Below, in pieces: positions 25,010 through 34,013 of a stretch of DNA of 60,008 nucleotides. Below the pieces are notes generated by a model. It had not been told where the DNA came from. It made no database searches and worked only from the letters and a program-made list of their open reading frames with translations. A program made the position numbers and the translations under genes. The stretch's first letter is position 1, and every line of letters begins with the position of its first letter. Source of the stretch: an uncultured Rhizobiaceae group bacterium (GTDB lineage: Bacteria > Pseudomonadota > Alphaproteobacteria > Rhizobiales > Rhizobiaceae); the NCBI GenBank assembly GCA_938010435.1, contig CALLUS010000007.1:1-60008 (forward strand), given 5' to 3'.

Positions 25010-26494
25010 ATGCGTGATTTTCTGATTTCTTTGGACAGGGATTCAAACAAAAGTTTGCAGGCGCAACTGCGAGAGGTTTTGGTGTCTGCAATTTTGGCGG
25101 GACACATGAAACCCGGAGATAAATTGCCGTCGACGCGTTATTTGTCTCAACAACTTGGTATCTCACGTAACACGTCTGTTTTGGTTTATCAGGCGTTGAC
25201 TGACGACGGGTATTTGCGCACGTCAGAACGATCCGGCTATTTCGTTAATGAAACTGTGCTCGAAATGGGCATTTACAACTCTGCGATTGCCGGCGGTTCG
25301 CATTCTACCAGTTTGGACGGGGAGCAGCTTAATTGGTCAAACCGTATTTTGAAGCGGCCGGCCGAGCAGCGCAATATTCGCAAACCACGCAATTGGCAGT
25401 CTTTGCCTTATCCATTCATCTACGGTCAGCCTGACCAGTCTTTGTTTCCTATTACAGATTGGCGTGATTGCGTTTACAAAGCGATGGGCAAAAAGTGGTT
25501 GGACGCTTGGAGCCAAGATACGCTTGATATTGATGATCAGATGTTGGTGGAGCAAATCCGTACCCGTATTTTGCCACGACGGGGCATTTTGGCTGGCGAA
25601 GATCAGATACTGGTCACGCTTGGTGCGCAGCAGGCGCTTTATACAATTGCCAGTTTGTTGGTGGGGCCACATACGAGGGTTGCTGTTGAAGAGCCGGGCT
25701 ATCCCGATGCCCGCAATATTTTTGCATTGCGGACTGATAAACTTGTGCCGTTGCAAGTGGATCAGCAGGGCTTGCCTGTCGATGATGCATTGAATGGGAT
25801 CGATTTGCTTTATACGACCCCCAGTCACCAATTGCCCACAACCGTGACCATGCCTCACGAGCGGCGTGTTCAATTGCTTGAAAAGGCAAAGGAGCAGGAT
25901 TTCATAGTTGTAGAAGATGATTATGAACTTGAATCCAATTACGTGGGGAAACCTGTTCCTGCATTGAAGTCGTTCGATAAAGACGGGCGGGTGATCTATG
26001 TGGGTAGTTTTTCAAAGACACTGTTTCCGGGCCTACGCCTTGGGTTTATGGTGGCTTCTCCTGATTTGATTTCTGAAATGCGTGCTTTGCGGCGGCTCAT
26101 GGTGCGCCATCCGCCCACAAACAATCAGCGCAGCACAGCATTCTTCTTGTCACTTGGGTATTATGATGTGTTCGTGCGTCGTTTAAACCGTTCTTATCGC
26201 AAACGGTGGAATGCAATGGGCGCAGCTCTTGCTGAACATTTTCCCACTTCTATTGTGACACGGGGAATGGGTGGTTCGTCTTATTGGGTGGAATTGACTG
26301 ACAAGTCGGTGAATACGGATACACTCGCGAAAATGGCATTAGAGCAAGGCATCTTTATCGAGCCGGGCAGTGACTATTTTATGGAAGGAAGCAACAAATC
26401 TTGTTTCCGTCTTGGATTTTCGTCGATTGACGACCAAGCAATTGAGCCCGGATTGGCTAAATTGGCGCAGTTGGTGGAACGTCTGCGCACTTGA
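25010..26494 (+). CDS. tauR: MocR/PdxR-type regulator, probable TauR
   Basis: A 494-residue fusion of an N-terminal GntR winged helix (about residues 10-75, SRNTSVLVYQALTDDGYL with ERSGYFV) and a C-terminal fold-type I aminotransferase domain used as an effector sensor. The PLP lysine is about Lys336 in SFSKTLFPGLRLGF; EDDYE and EEPGYPDARNIF are also conserved. The ATG at 25010 precedes the conserved start; an earlier in-frame start is less likely. TauR regulators respond to taurine with PLP and activate tpa and xsc. The assignment as TauR rests on this neighbourhood; other MocR proteins control pyridoxine or GABA genes. Confidence 0.8.
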   Translation: MRDFLISLDRDSNKSLQAQLREVLVSAILAGHMKPGDKLPSTRYLSQQLGISRNTSVLVYQALTDDGYLRTSERSGYFVNETVLEMGIYNSAIAGGSHSTSLDGEQLNWSNRILKRPAEQRNIRKPRNWQSLPYPFIYGQPDQSLFPITDWRDCVYKAMGKKWLDAWSQDTLDIDDQMLVEQIRTRILPRRGILAGEDQILVTLGAQQALYTIASLLVGPHTRVAVEEPGYPDARNIFALRTDKLVPLQVDQQGLPVDDALNGIDLLYTTPSHQLPTTVTMPHERRVQLLEKAKEQDFIVVEDDYELESNYVGKPVPALKSFDKDGRVIYVGSFSKTLFPGLRLGFMVASPDLISEMRALRRLMVRHPPTNNQRSTAFFLSLGYYDVFVRRLNRSYRKRWNAMGAALAEHFPTSIVTRGMGGSSYWVELTDKSVNTDTLAKMALEQGIFIEPGSDYFMEGSNKSCFRLGFSSIDDQAIEPGLAKLAQLVERLRT

Positions 26495-26536
26495 TTCGCC
26501 ACGTTTAACGTGTGAGTTTGCAATTGATCGGCGACC

Positions 26537-26583
26537 AAACCGTTGAATTGCCACCTATTAAAAGTCAGGCATTGCAACGGTTT
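26537..26583. repeat. Long inverted repeat between tauR-like and GH25 genes
   Basis: AAACCGTTGAATTGCC (26537-26552) and GGCATTGCAACGGTTT (26568-26583) pair at 14 of 16 positions around a 15-base spacer. No T-run follows on either strand, so it is not a standard terminator. It may be an unusual terminator, an operator, or the remnant of a small repeat element. Confidence 0.6.
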
Positions 26584-26690
26584 GTAAGAAAAATTGATGT
26601 TGTTAAGTGGCGCGTTAAACATACGCTAACCATGTTTTCACATTGTGTACTGAGTTGCGGAGTTTCATCCGCTGTGAAGAGTGATTGTCG

Positions 26691-27941
26691 ATGATCAAAG
26701 TTTTGAGTTTTTTGAGCCGTGTTTTGTGTGCAACTGTATTGGTTTCAGCACTAGGCGCTGCGGCGCATTCCAGCGATTTCAACCGAACCTGGCACAAAGC
26801 AAATTCATCCATCGTTTTGGATGCGTATGAATACACCCCCATAGATTGGTCTAAGATGCGCAATAACAAGCGTCTGGCTGGGTTCATCAACAAAGCATCT
26901 GACGGTCTTAGTCCAAGTGCCAGTTGCAAGGGCAACTCTGTTTGTCGTTTGAAGTGGCGCCGTTATGTGGCAACTCGTGAATTGTATCACACGCGTAAAG
27001 CCATTGCGAAAGAACTGGGTATGGAGTGGGGCGCTTATCATCTGGCGCGTCCGGGCAATCCCGTTCGGCAAGCGAACCATTTTCTGGATTTTACAAAGCC
27101 TGATAAAGACGATTTGTTGGCTCTGGATATTGAACACAACGATCCATCTAAATGGATGTCTCTTGGTGATGGAGAGATTTTTGCACGCGTCGTAAAGCGT
27201 CGCACGGGTCGTTATCCTGTTCTCTACACAAACCATTCCACATCAAAGTTCATTGCAGCAAACAAAGAGAAGTATCCTTTGTTGTCTCGCCTGAACCTTT
27301 GGTACGCGCGTTATAAACCGTCCATGCAGGGTGCTTTCCCGATGGGGCATTGGAAAAGCTATACACTTTGGCAGTTCTCTTCGATGGTCAATTGCAACGA
27401 CCGCTCTTGCCCATGGCGCATCAATGGCGCTGGCAATTGGATCGACGTGAATGTCGTGGCAATGTCGCCGGAGAAACTGCGTAAAGAGTGGCCATTTGCA
27501 AAGTTACGTGCCGGTTCCGAACAGCCCGAATTGGTGGCCAAAGCAGATACGACAGCCCTTGGCGCAATTCCAGCAAAGCCAGTGGCTCTATCAGAAAGTT
27601 CTAAGTCAATTCTGGCTAATTTGTCGCCCAACTCAAAAGTTTCGGCATTCCCAAAGTGGCGTCCTGATGCAGTTGTTACCCAACGAATTGCAGCACGATT
27701 CAGCGAAGATGTTTTGGCTTCATTCCATGAGACCCGTAAAATTCCAACGCCACCAGCACCCAAAATTGCCCTGTCGCATGATTCCGTGATCGATGGTTGG
27801 CGGAAATTGGCAGCTGTAGAAGTTGTTCCTACCGAACCTAGATTCCCAGGCCTCTTTGCTGTTGACGCCGTTGTGTTCAAAACGACAGAACTGGACGTTA
27901 ATAAGTTAGGTCCGGTCCGCGCGGCATTTGGGTCTATTTAG
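26691..27941 (+). CDS. Glycoside hydrolase family 25 lysozyme-like protein, exported
   Basis: A 416-residue exported protein with a signal peptide (IKVLSFLSRVLCATVLVSAL then GAAAHS). The N-terminal 220 residues are a GH25 barrel: IVLDAYEYTPIDW start, LLALDIEHND with the Asp-x-Glu catalytic pair near residue 145, YTNHSTSKF and LWQFSS. GH25 enzymes cleave the MurNAc-GlcNAc bond of peptidoglycan. The last 150 residues have no domain I recognise. The ATG at 26691 is preferred to a TTG six bases earlier. Single chromosomal copies like this usually act in wall remodelling; no phage genes are nearby. Confidence 0.85.
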   Translation: MIKVLSFLSRVLCATVLVSALGAAAHSSDFNRTWHKANSSIVLDAYEYTPIDWSKMRNNKRLAGFINKASDGLSPSASCKGNSVCRLKWRRYVATRELYHTRKAIAKELGMEWGAYHLARPGNPVRQANHFLDFTKPDKDDLLALDIEHNDPSKWMSLGDGEIFARVVKRRTGRYPVLYTNHSTSKFIAANKEKYPLLSRLNLWYARYKPSMQGAFPMGHWKSYTLWQFSSMVNCNDRSCPWRINGAGNWIDVNVVAMSPEKLRKEWPFAKLRAGSEQPELVAKADTTALGAIPAKPVALSESSKSILANLSPNSKVSAFPKWRPDAVVTQRIAARFSEDVLASFHETRKIPTPPAPKIALSHDSVIDGWRKLAAVEVVPTEPRFPGLFAVDAVVFKTTELDVNKLGPVRAAFGSI

Positions 27942-27954
27942 ACTGTCCTGTATG

Positions 27955-28269
27955 CTATCGATTGTATCGCAGAGGTTCGCGACATGTGAATACACGGCAA
28001 GAACCATCCCGTGTTGGCACAGTGATTCTTATCAACCGTTTTTCGCGTTCGCAGTATGAACGATTGGCGACCAATCGATTGTAAACATTGCGGTTTTTTG
28101 TGTTCATGACAACTGCTCCGGTATTGTCAATAAAATCGTGAAGACCAAGACAGCCGAACCGTTGGGTTGAGGGGCGAGCGTCTGCCGTTGTCGTCAGCGG
28201 CGCAAATGCCAATATAAAGTGGGCAATGGTGGTCACGGCAAGTCCCGTTTTGAATCTGGTAAAGGGCAT
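27955..28269 (-). CDS. Small secreted protein of unknown function
   Basis: A 104-residue protein I do not recognise. The ATG at 28269 follows GGAGA and opens a signal peptide (PFTRFKTGLAVTTIAHFILA, cleavage near TADA). The mature part of about 75 residues has four Cys (CLGL, SYCE, GSCRVFTC) that could form two disulphides. It is convergent with the GH25 gene, 13 bases apart, and divergent from xsc. Nothing ties it to taurine metabolism except position. Confidence 0.65.
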   Translation of the reverse strand: MPFTRFKTGLAVTTIAHFILAFAPLTTTADARPSTQRFGCLGLHDFIDNTGAVVMNTKNRNVYNRLVANRSYCEREKRLIRITVPTRDGSCRVFTCREPLRYNR

Positions 28270-28435
28270 AATGAGTTGTCTCCATCTAACCTGACACCAG
28301 AATAATCTGAAGTCAGAGCTTATGGTTGTGCCGTTTGTCACATTGGAAGGATATTCCCTTTAAAATTTGGCACCATCTAAGAGGTTGCATTGGCCCCACG
28401 ACTTCTAATGTTTGGCGCTGTATTCTAGATTGTGC

Positions 28436-28464
28436 AAAAAATGAGAAAAAAAGTCTCGTTTTTT
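28436..28464 (+). promoter_or_regulatory. Hairpin with T-run in the xsc leader region
   Basis: AAAAAATGAG (28436-28445) pairs with CTCGTTTTTT (28455-28464), ten pairs with one G-T, loop of nine mostly A bases. It lies about 100 bases before the xsc start in the 289-base gap 28270-28558. It looks like a weak intrinsic terminator or attenuator, or an A/T-rich upstream element. GTGCAAA (28432) and TTTGCAC (28488) also form a wider inverted pair around it. I see no good TauR half-site in this gap. Confidence 0.4.
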
Positions 28465-28558
28465 GATGTTATATCAGTTTATGGTAGTTTGCACGAAGTC
28501 GGACAACTGTCGTTTAGACTCGAGCAATCTAATTATTTGTCGCAAGGAAGCCACCGCC

Positions 28559-30337
28559 ATGAAAATGACCACTGAAGAGGCCTTTGTTAAGGTTCTGCAA
28601 ATGCATGGTATCGAACACGCGTTCGGTATTATCGGATCCGCAATGATGCCTATTTCCGATCTTTTCCCACAAGCCGGGATCAGCTTTTGGGACTGCGCCC
28701 ATGAGTGTAATGCTGGTATGATGGCTGATGGTTTCACCCGATCAACGGGCAAAATGTCTATGATGGTTGCTCAGAATGGTCCGGGTATCACAAACTTCGT
28801 GACACCTGTAAAAACGGCTTACTGGAACCACACGCCACTTCTTTTGGTTACGCCTCAAGCTGCTAACAAAACCATCGGGCAGGGCGGTTTCCAAGAAATC
28901 GAACAAATGAAATTGTTTGAAGATATGGTTTGCTACCAAGAAGAAGTGCGTGACCCGTCACGTATGGCTGAAGTTCTAAACCGTGTGATCGCCCAAGCTT
29001 GGCGTGGTTGTGCACCGGCACAAATCAACATTCCACGCGACTATTGGACTCAAGTCATCGATATCGAGCTTCCACAGGTCGTCGAATTTGAATTGCCTGC
29101 TGGTGGAGAACTCGCGATTGCTGAAGCAGCTAAACTGCTTTCTGAAGCCAAATTTCCCGTGATCTTAAACGGCGCTGGTGTTGTTCTCGGCAATGCGATT
29201 GATGCATCTGCCAAACTAGCTGAAAAGTTATCTGCTCCAGTTTGCTGCAACTATCAGCACAATGATGCGTTCCCGGGCAGCCACCCGTTGTCTGTTGGTC
29301 CATTGGGTTACAATGGCTCTAAAGCTGCGATGGAATTGATTTCAAAGGCTGACGTTGTTCTTGCGCTGGGTACACGTTTGAACCCGTTTTCAACTTTGCC
29401 GGGTTACGGCATCGATTACTGGCCGAAAAATGCAAAACTTATTCAGGTTGATATCAATGCGGATCGCATTGGCCTCACCAAACCTGTCGCTGTTGGCATC
29501 CAAGGTGATGCTTTGAAAGTTGCTCAACAATTGACTGCTGCTGTTTCACCAGCGGCTTCTAATGATGAGTTGAAAGCCCGTCGTGATGAAATTTCAACAA
29601 CCAAATCTTCTTGGTTGCAAACATTGTCTTCCATGGATCATGAAGATGATGACCCGGGCACAGATTGGAACGAACGTTCGCGCAACCGCGAACCGGAAAA
29701 AATGTCTCCGCGCATGGCGTGGCGTGCAATTCAACAAGCTTTGCCGAAAGAAGCGATTATTTCATCTGATATCGGCAACAACTGCGCAATTGGCAACGCT
29801 TATCCAACTTTCGAAGATGGGCGCAAATACCTTTCTCCGGGTTTGTTTGGCCCTTGTGGTTACGGTTTTCCGGCGATCATCGGCGCTAAAATGGGCAATC
29901 CGGACGTACCAGTCGTTGGTTTTGCTGGCGACGGCGCGTTCGGTATCTCCATGAACGAGATGACTGCTGTTGGTCGCGATGATTGGCCTGCAATTACAAT
30001 GGTTATTTTCCGCAACTACCAGTGGGGTGCTGAGAAGCGCAACACGACACTTTGGTTCGATGATAACTTCGTTGGCACCGAACTTGATCTTGATGTCGAA
30101 TACGCAGCGATTGCGCGTGCATGTGGTGTAAACGGTGTTCAGGTGACTTCCATGGAAGACCTAACGACTGAACTCGACAAAGCTGTCGATGCACAGATGA
30201 AGAAAGGTGAAACTACTTTCATCGAAATTCTTCTCAACCAAGAACTGGGTGAACCTTTCCGCCGCGATGCGATGAAAAAGCCGGTGTCTGTAGCGGGCAT
30301 TAATGCTGCTGATATGCGTCCACAGGCTGGTGCATAA
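28559..30337 (+). CDS. xsc: Sulfoacetaldehyde acetyltransferase
   Basis: A 592-residue thiamine-diphosphate enzyme that converts sulfoacetaldehyde and phosphate into sulfite and acetyl phosphate. The start KMTTEEAFVKVLQMHGIEHA, the FWDCAHECNAGMMADGFTR block near residue 45 (Glu of the ThDP site) and the GDGAFG ThDP-binding motif followed about 25 residues later by FRNYQWG match Xsc and separate it from acetolactate synthase. AAGGAAG precedes the ATG; the open frame upstream is leader. Its substrate comes from Tpa at 17186. No phosphate acetyltransferase gene lies in the window, so acetyl phosphate must be used by a distant pta or ackA. Confidence 0.95.
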   Translation: MKMTTEEAFVKVLQMHGIEHAFGIIGSAMMPISDLFPQAGISFWDCAHECNAGMMADGFTRSTGKMSMMVAQNGPGITNFVTPVKTAYWNHTPLLLVTPQAANKTIGQGGFQEIEQMKLFEDMVCYQEEVRDPSRMAEVLNRVIAQAWRGCAPAQINIPRDYWTQVIDIELPQVVEFELPAGGELAIAEAAKLLSEAKFPVILNGAGVVLGNAIDASAKLAEKLSAPVCCNYQHNDAFPGSHPLSVGPLGYNGSKAAMELISKADVVLALGTRLNPFSTLPGYGIDYWPKNAKLIQVDINADRIGLTKPVAVGIQGDALKVAQQLTAAVSPAASNDELKARRDEISTTKSSWLQTLSSMDHEDDDPGTDWNERSRNREPEKMSPRMAWRAIQQALPKEAIISSDIGNNCAIGNAYPTFEDGRKYLSPGLFGPCGYGFPAIIGAKMGNPDVPVVGFAGDGAFGISMNEMTAVGRDDWPAITMVIFRNYQWGAEKRNTTLWFDDNFVGTELDLDVEYAAIARACGVNGVQVTSMEDLTTELDKAVDAQMKKGETTFIEILLNQELGEPFRRDAMKKPVSVAGINAADMRPQAGA

Positions 30338-30358
30338 TCGGGCAACGACTTTGAGCCG

Positions 30359-30385
30359 TCAGGTCAGCCTCAATGGCTGACCTGA
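30359..30385 (+). promoter_or_regulatory. Hairpin enclosing the start of the TauE-like gene
   Basis: TCAGGTCAGCC (30359-30369) and GGCTGACCTGA (30375-30385) pair perfectly over 11 bases with a five-base loop. The ATG at 30373-30375 has its first two bases in the loop, and the only purine-rich ribosome site (AGG at 30361-30363) is in the stem. No T-run follows, so it is not an intrinsic terminator. It should block ribosome loading unless melted. Confidence 0.7.
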
Positions 30386-31137
30386 TATCGCTCACAGATT
30401 TGACTACCACGCAGTTTTTAATTTGCGTGGTGGTTGTGTTTATAGCGGGCATGGTTCGAGGGTTCTCGGGCTTTGCTTTATCGGCGCTTATCATGGCCAG
30501 TTTGGCCATTATGATTCCGCCGGTGGAATTGATCGCTGTGTGCGCAATTCTAGAGTTTTGTGCGAGCCTCTTGATGGCGCGCGGTGGCTTTAAAGATGCG
30601 GATATGAAGATCTCGTTTGGGCTCGCCATCGGTTCGGCCATTGGGGCGCCAATAGGGTTGTATCTGACAAACACGTTGTCGATAGAAACCTCCAAAATGA
30701 TTGCACTTTGCCTCATACTTGTGTTGGCGTTCTTGCAATTGTTGAAGGTGAGAGCACGGTTTCTGGCGACTGACCCCGGGCTTGCGTTTTCCGGGTTCAC
30801 CGCAGGTATCGCCACGGGGTTGGCATCTGTTGGTGGCATGGTGGTTGCGCTTTATGTTTTGGCTCGTGAAGCACCGGCAAAGGTGATGCGAGCATCGTTG
30901 GTGGTATATTTGTTTCTGGGGTCATTTTCCTCATTCATTTATCTCTACCTGTATGAAATGCTTACTTTAACCGCATTCTCACGAGCTGCGGTTTTGGTTG
31001 TACCATGCGTGTTGGGAGTTGTTGTGGGGCAAGCAATATTTCGTCCGCAACTTGAAAAATATTATAAACCGTTCTGCCTTCTTTTGTTGGCAGGGCTGGC
31101 ATCATCCGGTCTTGTACGCCTGAGTATGGGGTTGTGA
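30373..31137 (+). CDS. TauE/SafE-family anion exporter (probable sulfite or sulfonate exporter)
   Basis: A 254-residue membrane protein with about eight spans of the TauE/SafE (DUF81) family. FIAGMVRGFSGFALSALIMA near residue 20 and GFTAGIATGLASVGGMVVALY near residue 145 are the two internally repeated family motifs. Family members have been linked to export of sulfite or sulfoacetate during sulfonate breakdown. Its position directly after xsc and before soeABC supports a role in relieving sulfite, but the true anion is inferred. Its start codon sits in a strong hairpin. Confidence 0.85.
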   Translation: MADLISLTDLTTTQFLICVVVVFIAGMVRGFSGFALSALIMASLAIMIPPVELIAVCAILEFCASLLMARGGFKDADMKISFGLAIGSAIGAPIGLYLTNTLSIETSKMIALCLILVLAFLQLLKVRARFLATDPGLAFSGFTAGIATGLASVGGMVVALYVLAREAPAKVMRASLVVYLFLGSFSSFIYLYLYEMLTLTAFSRAAVLVVPCVLGVVVGQAIFRPQLEKYYKPFCLLLLAGLASSGLVRLSMGL

Positions 31138-31160
31138 TGAGAAATTGGGAGCAAAAATAG

Positions 31161-34013
31161 ATGGCTGATCCGCAACTGAATCTTTCTGAACCTTTGGGCG
31201 AGAAACATTCAACTACGTGCTACATGTGTGCCTGTCGTTGTGGCATCAACGTTTATTTGAAGCCCGGTGAGAATGGCGAGAAGAGCGTTCGTTATATCGA
31301 AGGCAACCGCGACCATCCTGTGAACCAAGGTGTGCTGTGCGCCAAAGGCTCTGCTGGTATTATGCAGCATTATTCTCCTGCGCGGTTGAATGCCCCTATG
31401 AAACGCGTTGGGCCGCGTGGATCTGGCGAGTTTGAAGAAATTTCGTGGGACGAAGCGCTGACAATGGCGACCGACATGTTGGAGCCTTTGAAAGAAGACC
31501 CGAAACAACTTGCATTCTTCACAGGTCGTGACCAATCTCAGTCATTGACGTCTTGGTGGGCGCAGCAATTCGGGACACCTAACTATGCAGCGCATGGCGG
31601 GTTCTGTTCTGTGAATATGGCGGCGGCAGGTATCTACACAATTGGCGGCGCGTTTTGGGAATTCGGTTCTCCTGATTGGGAGCGTACAAAACTCTTTATT
31701 ATGTTTGGTGTTGCGGAAGATCACGATTCAAATCCGATCAAAATGGGTATTGGTAAACTGAAGAAGAATGGCGGGCGCTTTGTTTCAGTTAACCCTGTTC
31801 GTACAGGCTATTCGGCGGTTGCTGACAATTGGTTGGGTGTTCGTCCCGGTACTGACGGGTTGCTGATCTTGTCTGTCATTCACGAATTGTTTCGCATGCA
31901 GAAAATCGATGTGGATTATCTTTTGCGTTATTCGAACGCTCCCTACCTCGTGATTGATGCGCCCGGCACCGCTGACCATGGCATGTTAGCCCGTGATAAA
32001 AATGGTGTTGAACTGGTTTGGGATGCTAAGAAGAAAAAAGCTGTTCCCCACACAACCAAAGGTGTGGTGCCACATCTTTCATCTGAAGTGACATTGCCTA
32101 AGAAGATCAAAGCCAAACCGGTTTTGATGATGATGGCGGAAGAATATTCCAAACCGGAATACGCACCAGAAGCTGTGGCTGCTGAAACAGGTATTGCGGC
32201 TGAAACCATTCGTGGCCTTGCGGCCGAAATTGCGAAAGTGGCCTTTGAAGAAGAAATAACCATCGAGCAAGAGTGGACCGATATGAAGGGCGAGAAGCAT
32301 GACCGCTTTATTGGGCGTCCCGTTTCATTCCATGCTATGCGCGGTATTTCTGCTCACTCAAACGGTTTCCAAACTTGTCGTGCATTGCACGTCTTGCAAG
32401 TGCTGATTGGTTCAGTGGATTGCCCGGGCGGTTTCCGGTCCAAGCCGTCCTACCCAAAACCTTATACTGCACATCCGAAGCCCCACGCCACAAACGCCAA
32501 AGGCACAAATGGCCCATTGTCAGGTCCGCATCTGGGGTACCCTCATGGGCCGGAAGATCTGGCGCTGGACAAAGACGGTAATCCTCTGCGTATTGATAAG
32601 GCCTTCACGTGGGATGCGCCTCTTTCTGCCCACGGTATGATGCACATGGTGATCCCTAACGCCCATGCGGGTGATCCTTACAAGATCAATACGTTATTCA
32701 TGTATATGGCCAATATGGCTTGGAACTCGTCCATGAACACCCGTGGTGTCATCGATATGTTGACGGATAAAGATGAGGATGGGAACTATGTGATTCCGAA
32801 TTTCATCTATTCCGATGCATATCGTTCCGAAACGGTTGCGTATGCCGATTTAATTTTACCGGATACCACATATCTTGAACGTCATGATTGTATTTCTTTG
32901 CTCGACCGTCCGTGTTCAGAACCGGAAGCGGTTGTAGATTCAATTCGCTGGCCGGTGGTTGAACCAAACCGTGAAGTGAGAGGATTCCAGTCGGTTATTC
33001 TTGATCTTGGTGCGCGTCTTGGCTTACCCGGTATGACGAATGAAGACGGGTCCGCGAAGTTCAAAGATTATGCGGACTATATGGTAAACCACGAACGTAA
33101 ACCGGGCATTGGCCCGCTTGCAGGATATCGCGGTAAAGACGGGTCAAAGTCGGGACGTGGTGAACCCAACCCTGATCAAATAGAACGCTATAAAGAAAAT
33201 GGTTCATTCTCGATCACGCATCTTCCAAAAGATGCTCTGTTCTTCAAACATGCCAACAAAGCTTATCAGGATTTTGCGGTGGATATGGGGTTCTTTGATG
33301 CTCCAGCTCCAGTAACTTTCAATCTCTATTCCGAAGTGATGCAGAAGTTCAGATTGGCAACTCAAGGATATGGGGACGTTCAACCACCGGATCGTTTGCG
33401 TGACAGATTAGAATTGACCTTCAATCCATTGCCAACATGGTATGCGCCATTTGAAGAAGAACGTCTTGGTGATCGGACTGAGACAGAGTTTCCCTATCAT
33501 GCGCTGACACAACGTCCTGCGGCGATGTACCATTCATGGGGATCGCAGAACGCTTGGTTGCGTCAAATCCATACCAAAAACCCGCTCTATGTGCCCAGTG
33601 CTATTTGCGACGACAAAGGTTTGAAAGATGGAGATTGGGCTTGGGTCACTTCATGGCACGGCAAAATCAAAGTTGAAATTGCACGCATGGAAGCTGTGAA
33701 CGACAAAACCATGTGGACATGGAATGCCATTGGTAAACGTCGTGGTGCTTGGGAACTCGACAAAGATGCACCGGAAGCCACCAAAGGCTTCTTGCTCAAT
33801 CACCTGATCAACGAATTGCTACCGCCAAAAGGGGACGGTTATCGCTGGGCGAACTCTGACCCTGTTACCGGTCAAGCTGCTTGGTACGACCTTCGTGTGA
33901 ATATCGAAAAAGCTGAAGCTGGTGACGAAGTGAGCTTGCCGGTTTTGGGCGAACAAAAACGTGACAAAGCTTCCAAGAAACAAATTCGCTACGGATTGGA
34001 GTGGACAAAATGA
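31161..34013 (+). CDS. soeA: Sulfite dehydrogenase molybdopterin subunit SoeA
   Basis: A 950-residue molybdopterin oxidoreductase of the DMSO-reductase family. It begins without a Tat signal, so it stays in the cytoplasm. The N-terminal [4Fe-4S] ligands are Cys20, Cys23, Cys27 and Cys60. The Mo-bis-MGD regions follow (GGFCSVNMAA, GTDGLLILSVIHELF, DLILPDTTYLERHD) with a C-terminal aspartate-decarboxylase-like domain. SoeABC oxidises sulfite to sulfate on the cytoplasmic side and passes electrons to quinone. Gene order A-B-C, lack of Tat signal and adjacency to xsc favour SoeA over thiosulfate, polysulfide or DMSO reductase. GGGAG precedes the ATG. Confidence 0.88.
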   Translation: MADPQLNLSEPLGEKHSTTCYMCACRCGINVYLKPGENGEKSVRYIEGNRDHPVNQGVLCAKGSAGIMQHYSPARLNAPMKRVGPRGSGEFEEISWDEALTMATDMLEPLKEDPKQLAFFTGRDQSQSLTSWWAQQFGTPNYAAHGGFCSVNMAAAGIYTIGGAFWEFGSPDWERTKLFIMFGVAEDHDSNPIKMGIGKLKKNGGRFVSVNPVRTGYSAVADNWLGVRPGTDGLLILSVIHELFRMQKIDVDYLLRYSNAPYLVIDAPGTADHGMLARDKNGVELVWDAKKKKAVPHTTKGVVPHLSSEVTLPKKIKAKPVLMMMAEEYSKPEYAPEAVAAETGIAAETIRGLAAEIAKVAFEEEITIEQEWTDMKGEKHDRFIGRPVSFHAMRGISAHSNGFQTCRALHVLQVLIGSVDCPGGFRSKPSYPKPYTAHPKPHATNAKGTNGPLSGPHLGYPHGPEDLALDKDGNPLRIDKAFTWDAPLSAHGMMHMVIPNAHAGDPYKINTLFMYMANMAWNSSMNTRGVIDMLTDKDEDGNYVIPNFIYSDAYRSETVAYADLILPDTTYLERHDCISLLDRPCSEPEAVVDSIRWPVVEPNREVRGFQSVILDLGARLGLPGMTNEDGSAKFKDYADYMVNHERKPGIGPLAGYRGKDGSKSGRGEPNPDQIERYKENGSFSITHLPKDALFFKHANKAYQDFAVDMGFFDAPAPVTFNLYSEVMQKFRLATQGYGDVQPPDRLRDRLELTFNPLPTWYAPFEEERLGDRTETEFPYHALTQRPAAMYHSWGSQNAWLRQIHTKNPLYVPSAICDDKGLKDGDWAWVTSWHGKIKVEIARMEAVNDKTMWTWNAIGKRRGAWELDKDAPEATKGFLLNHLINELLPPKGDGYRWANSDPVTGQAAWYDLRVNIEKAEAGDEVSLPVLGEQKRDKASKKQIRYGLEWTK

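Noticed and set aside
28463-28558. Longer N-terminus of Xsc
   Set aside because: The extra 32 codons have no counterpart in Xsc, and AAGGAAG sits properly before the ATG at 28559.
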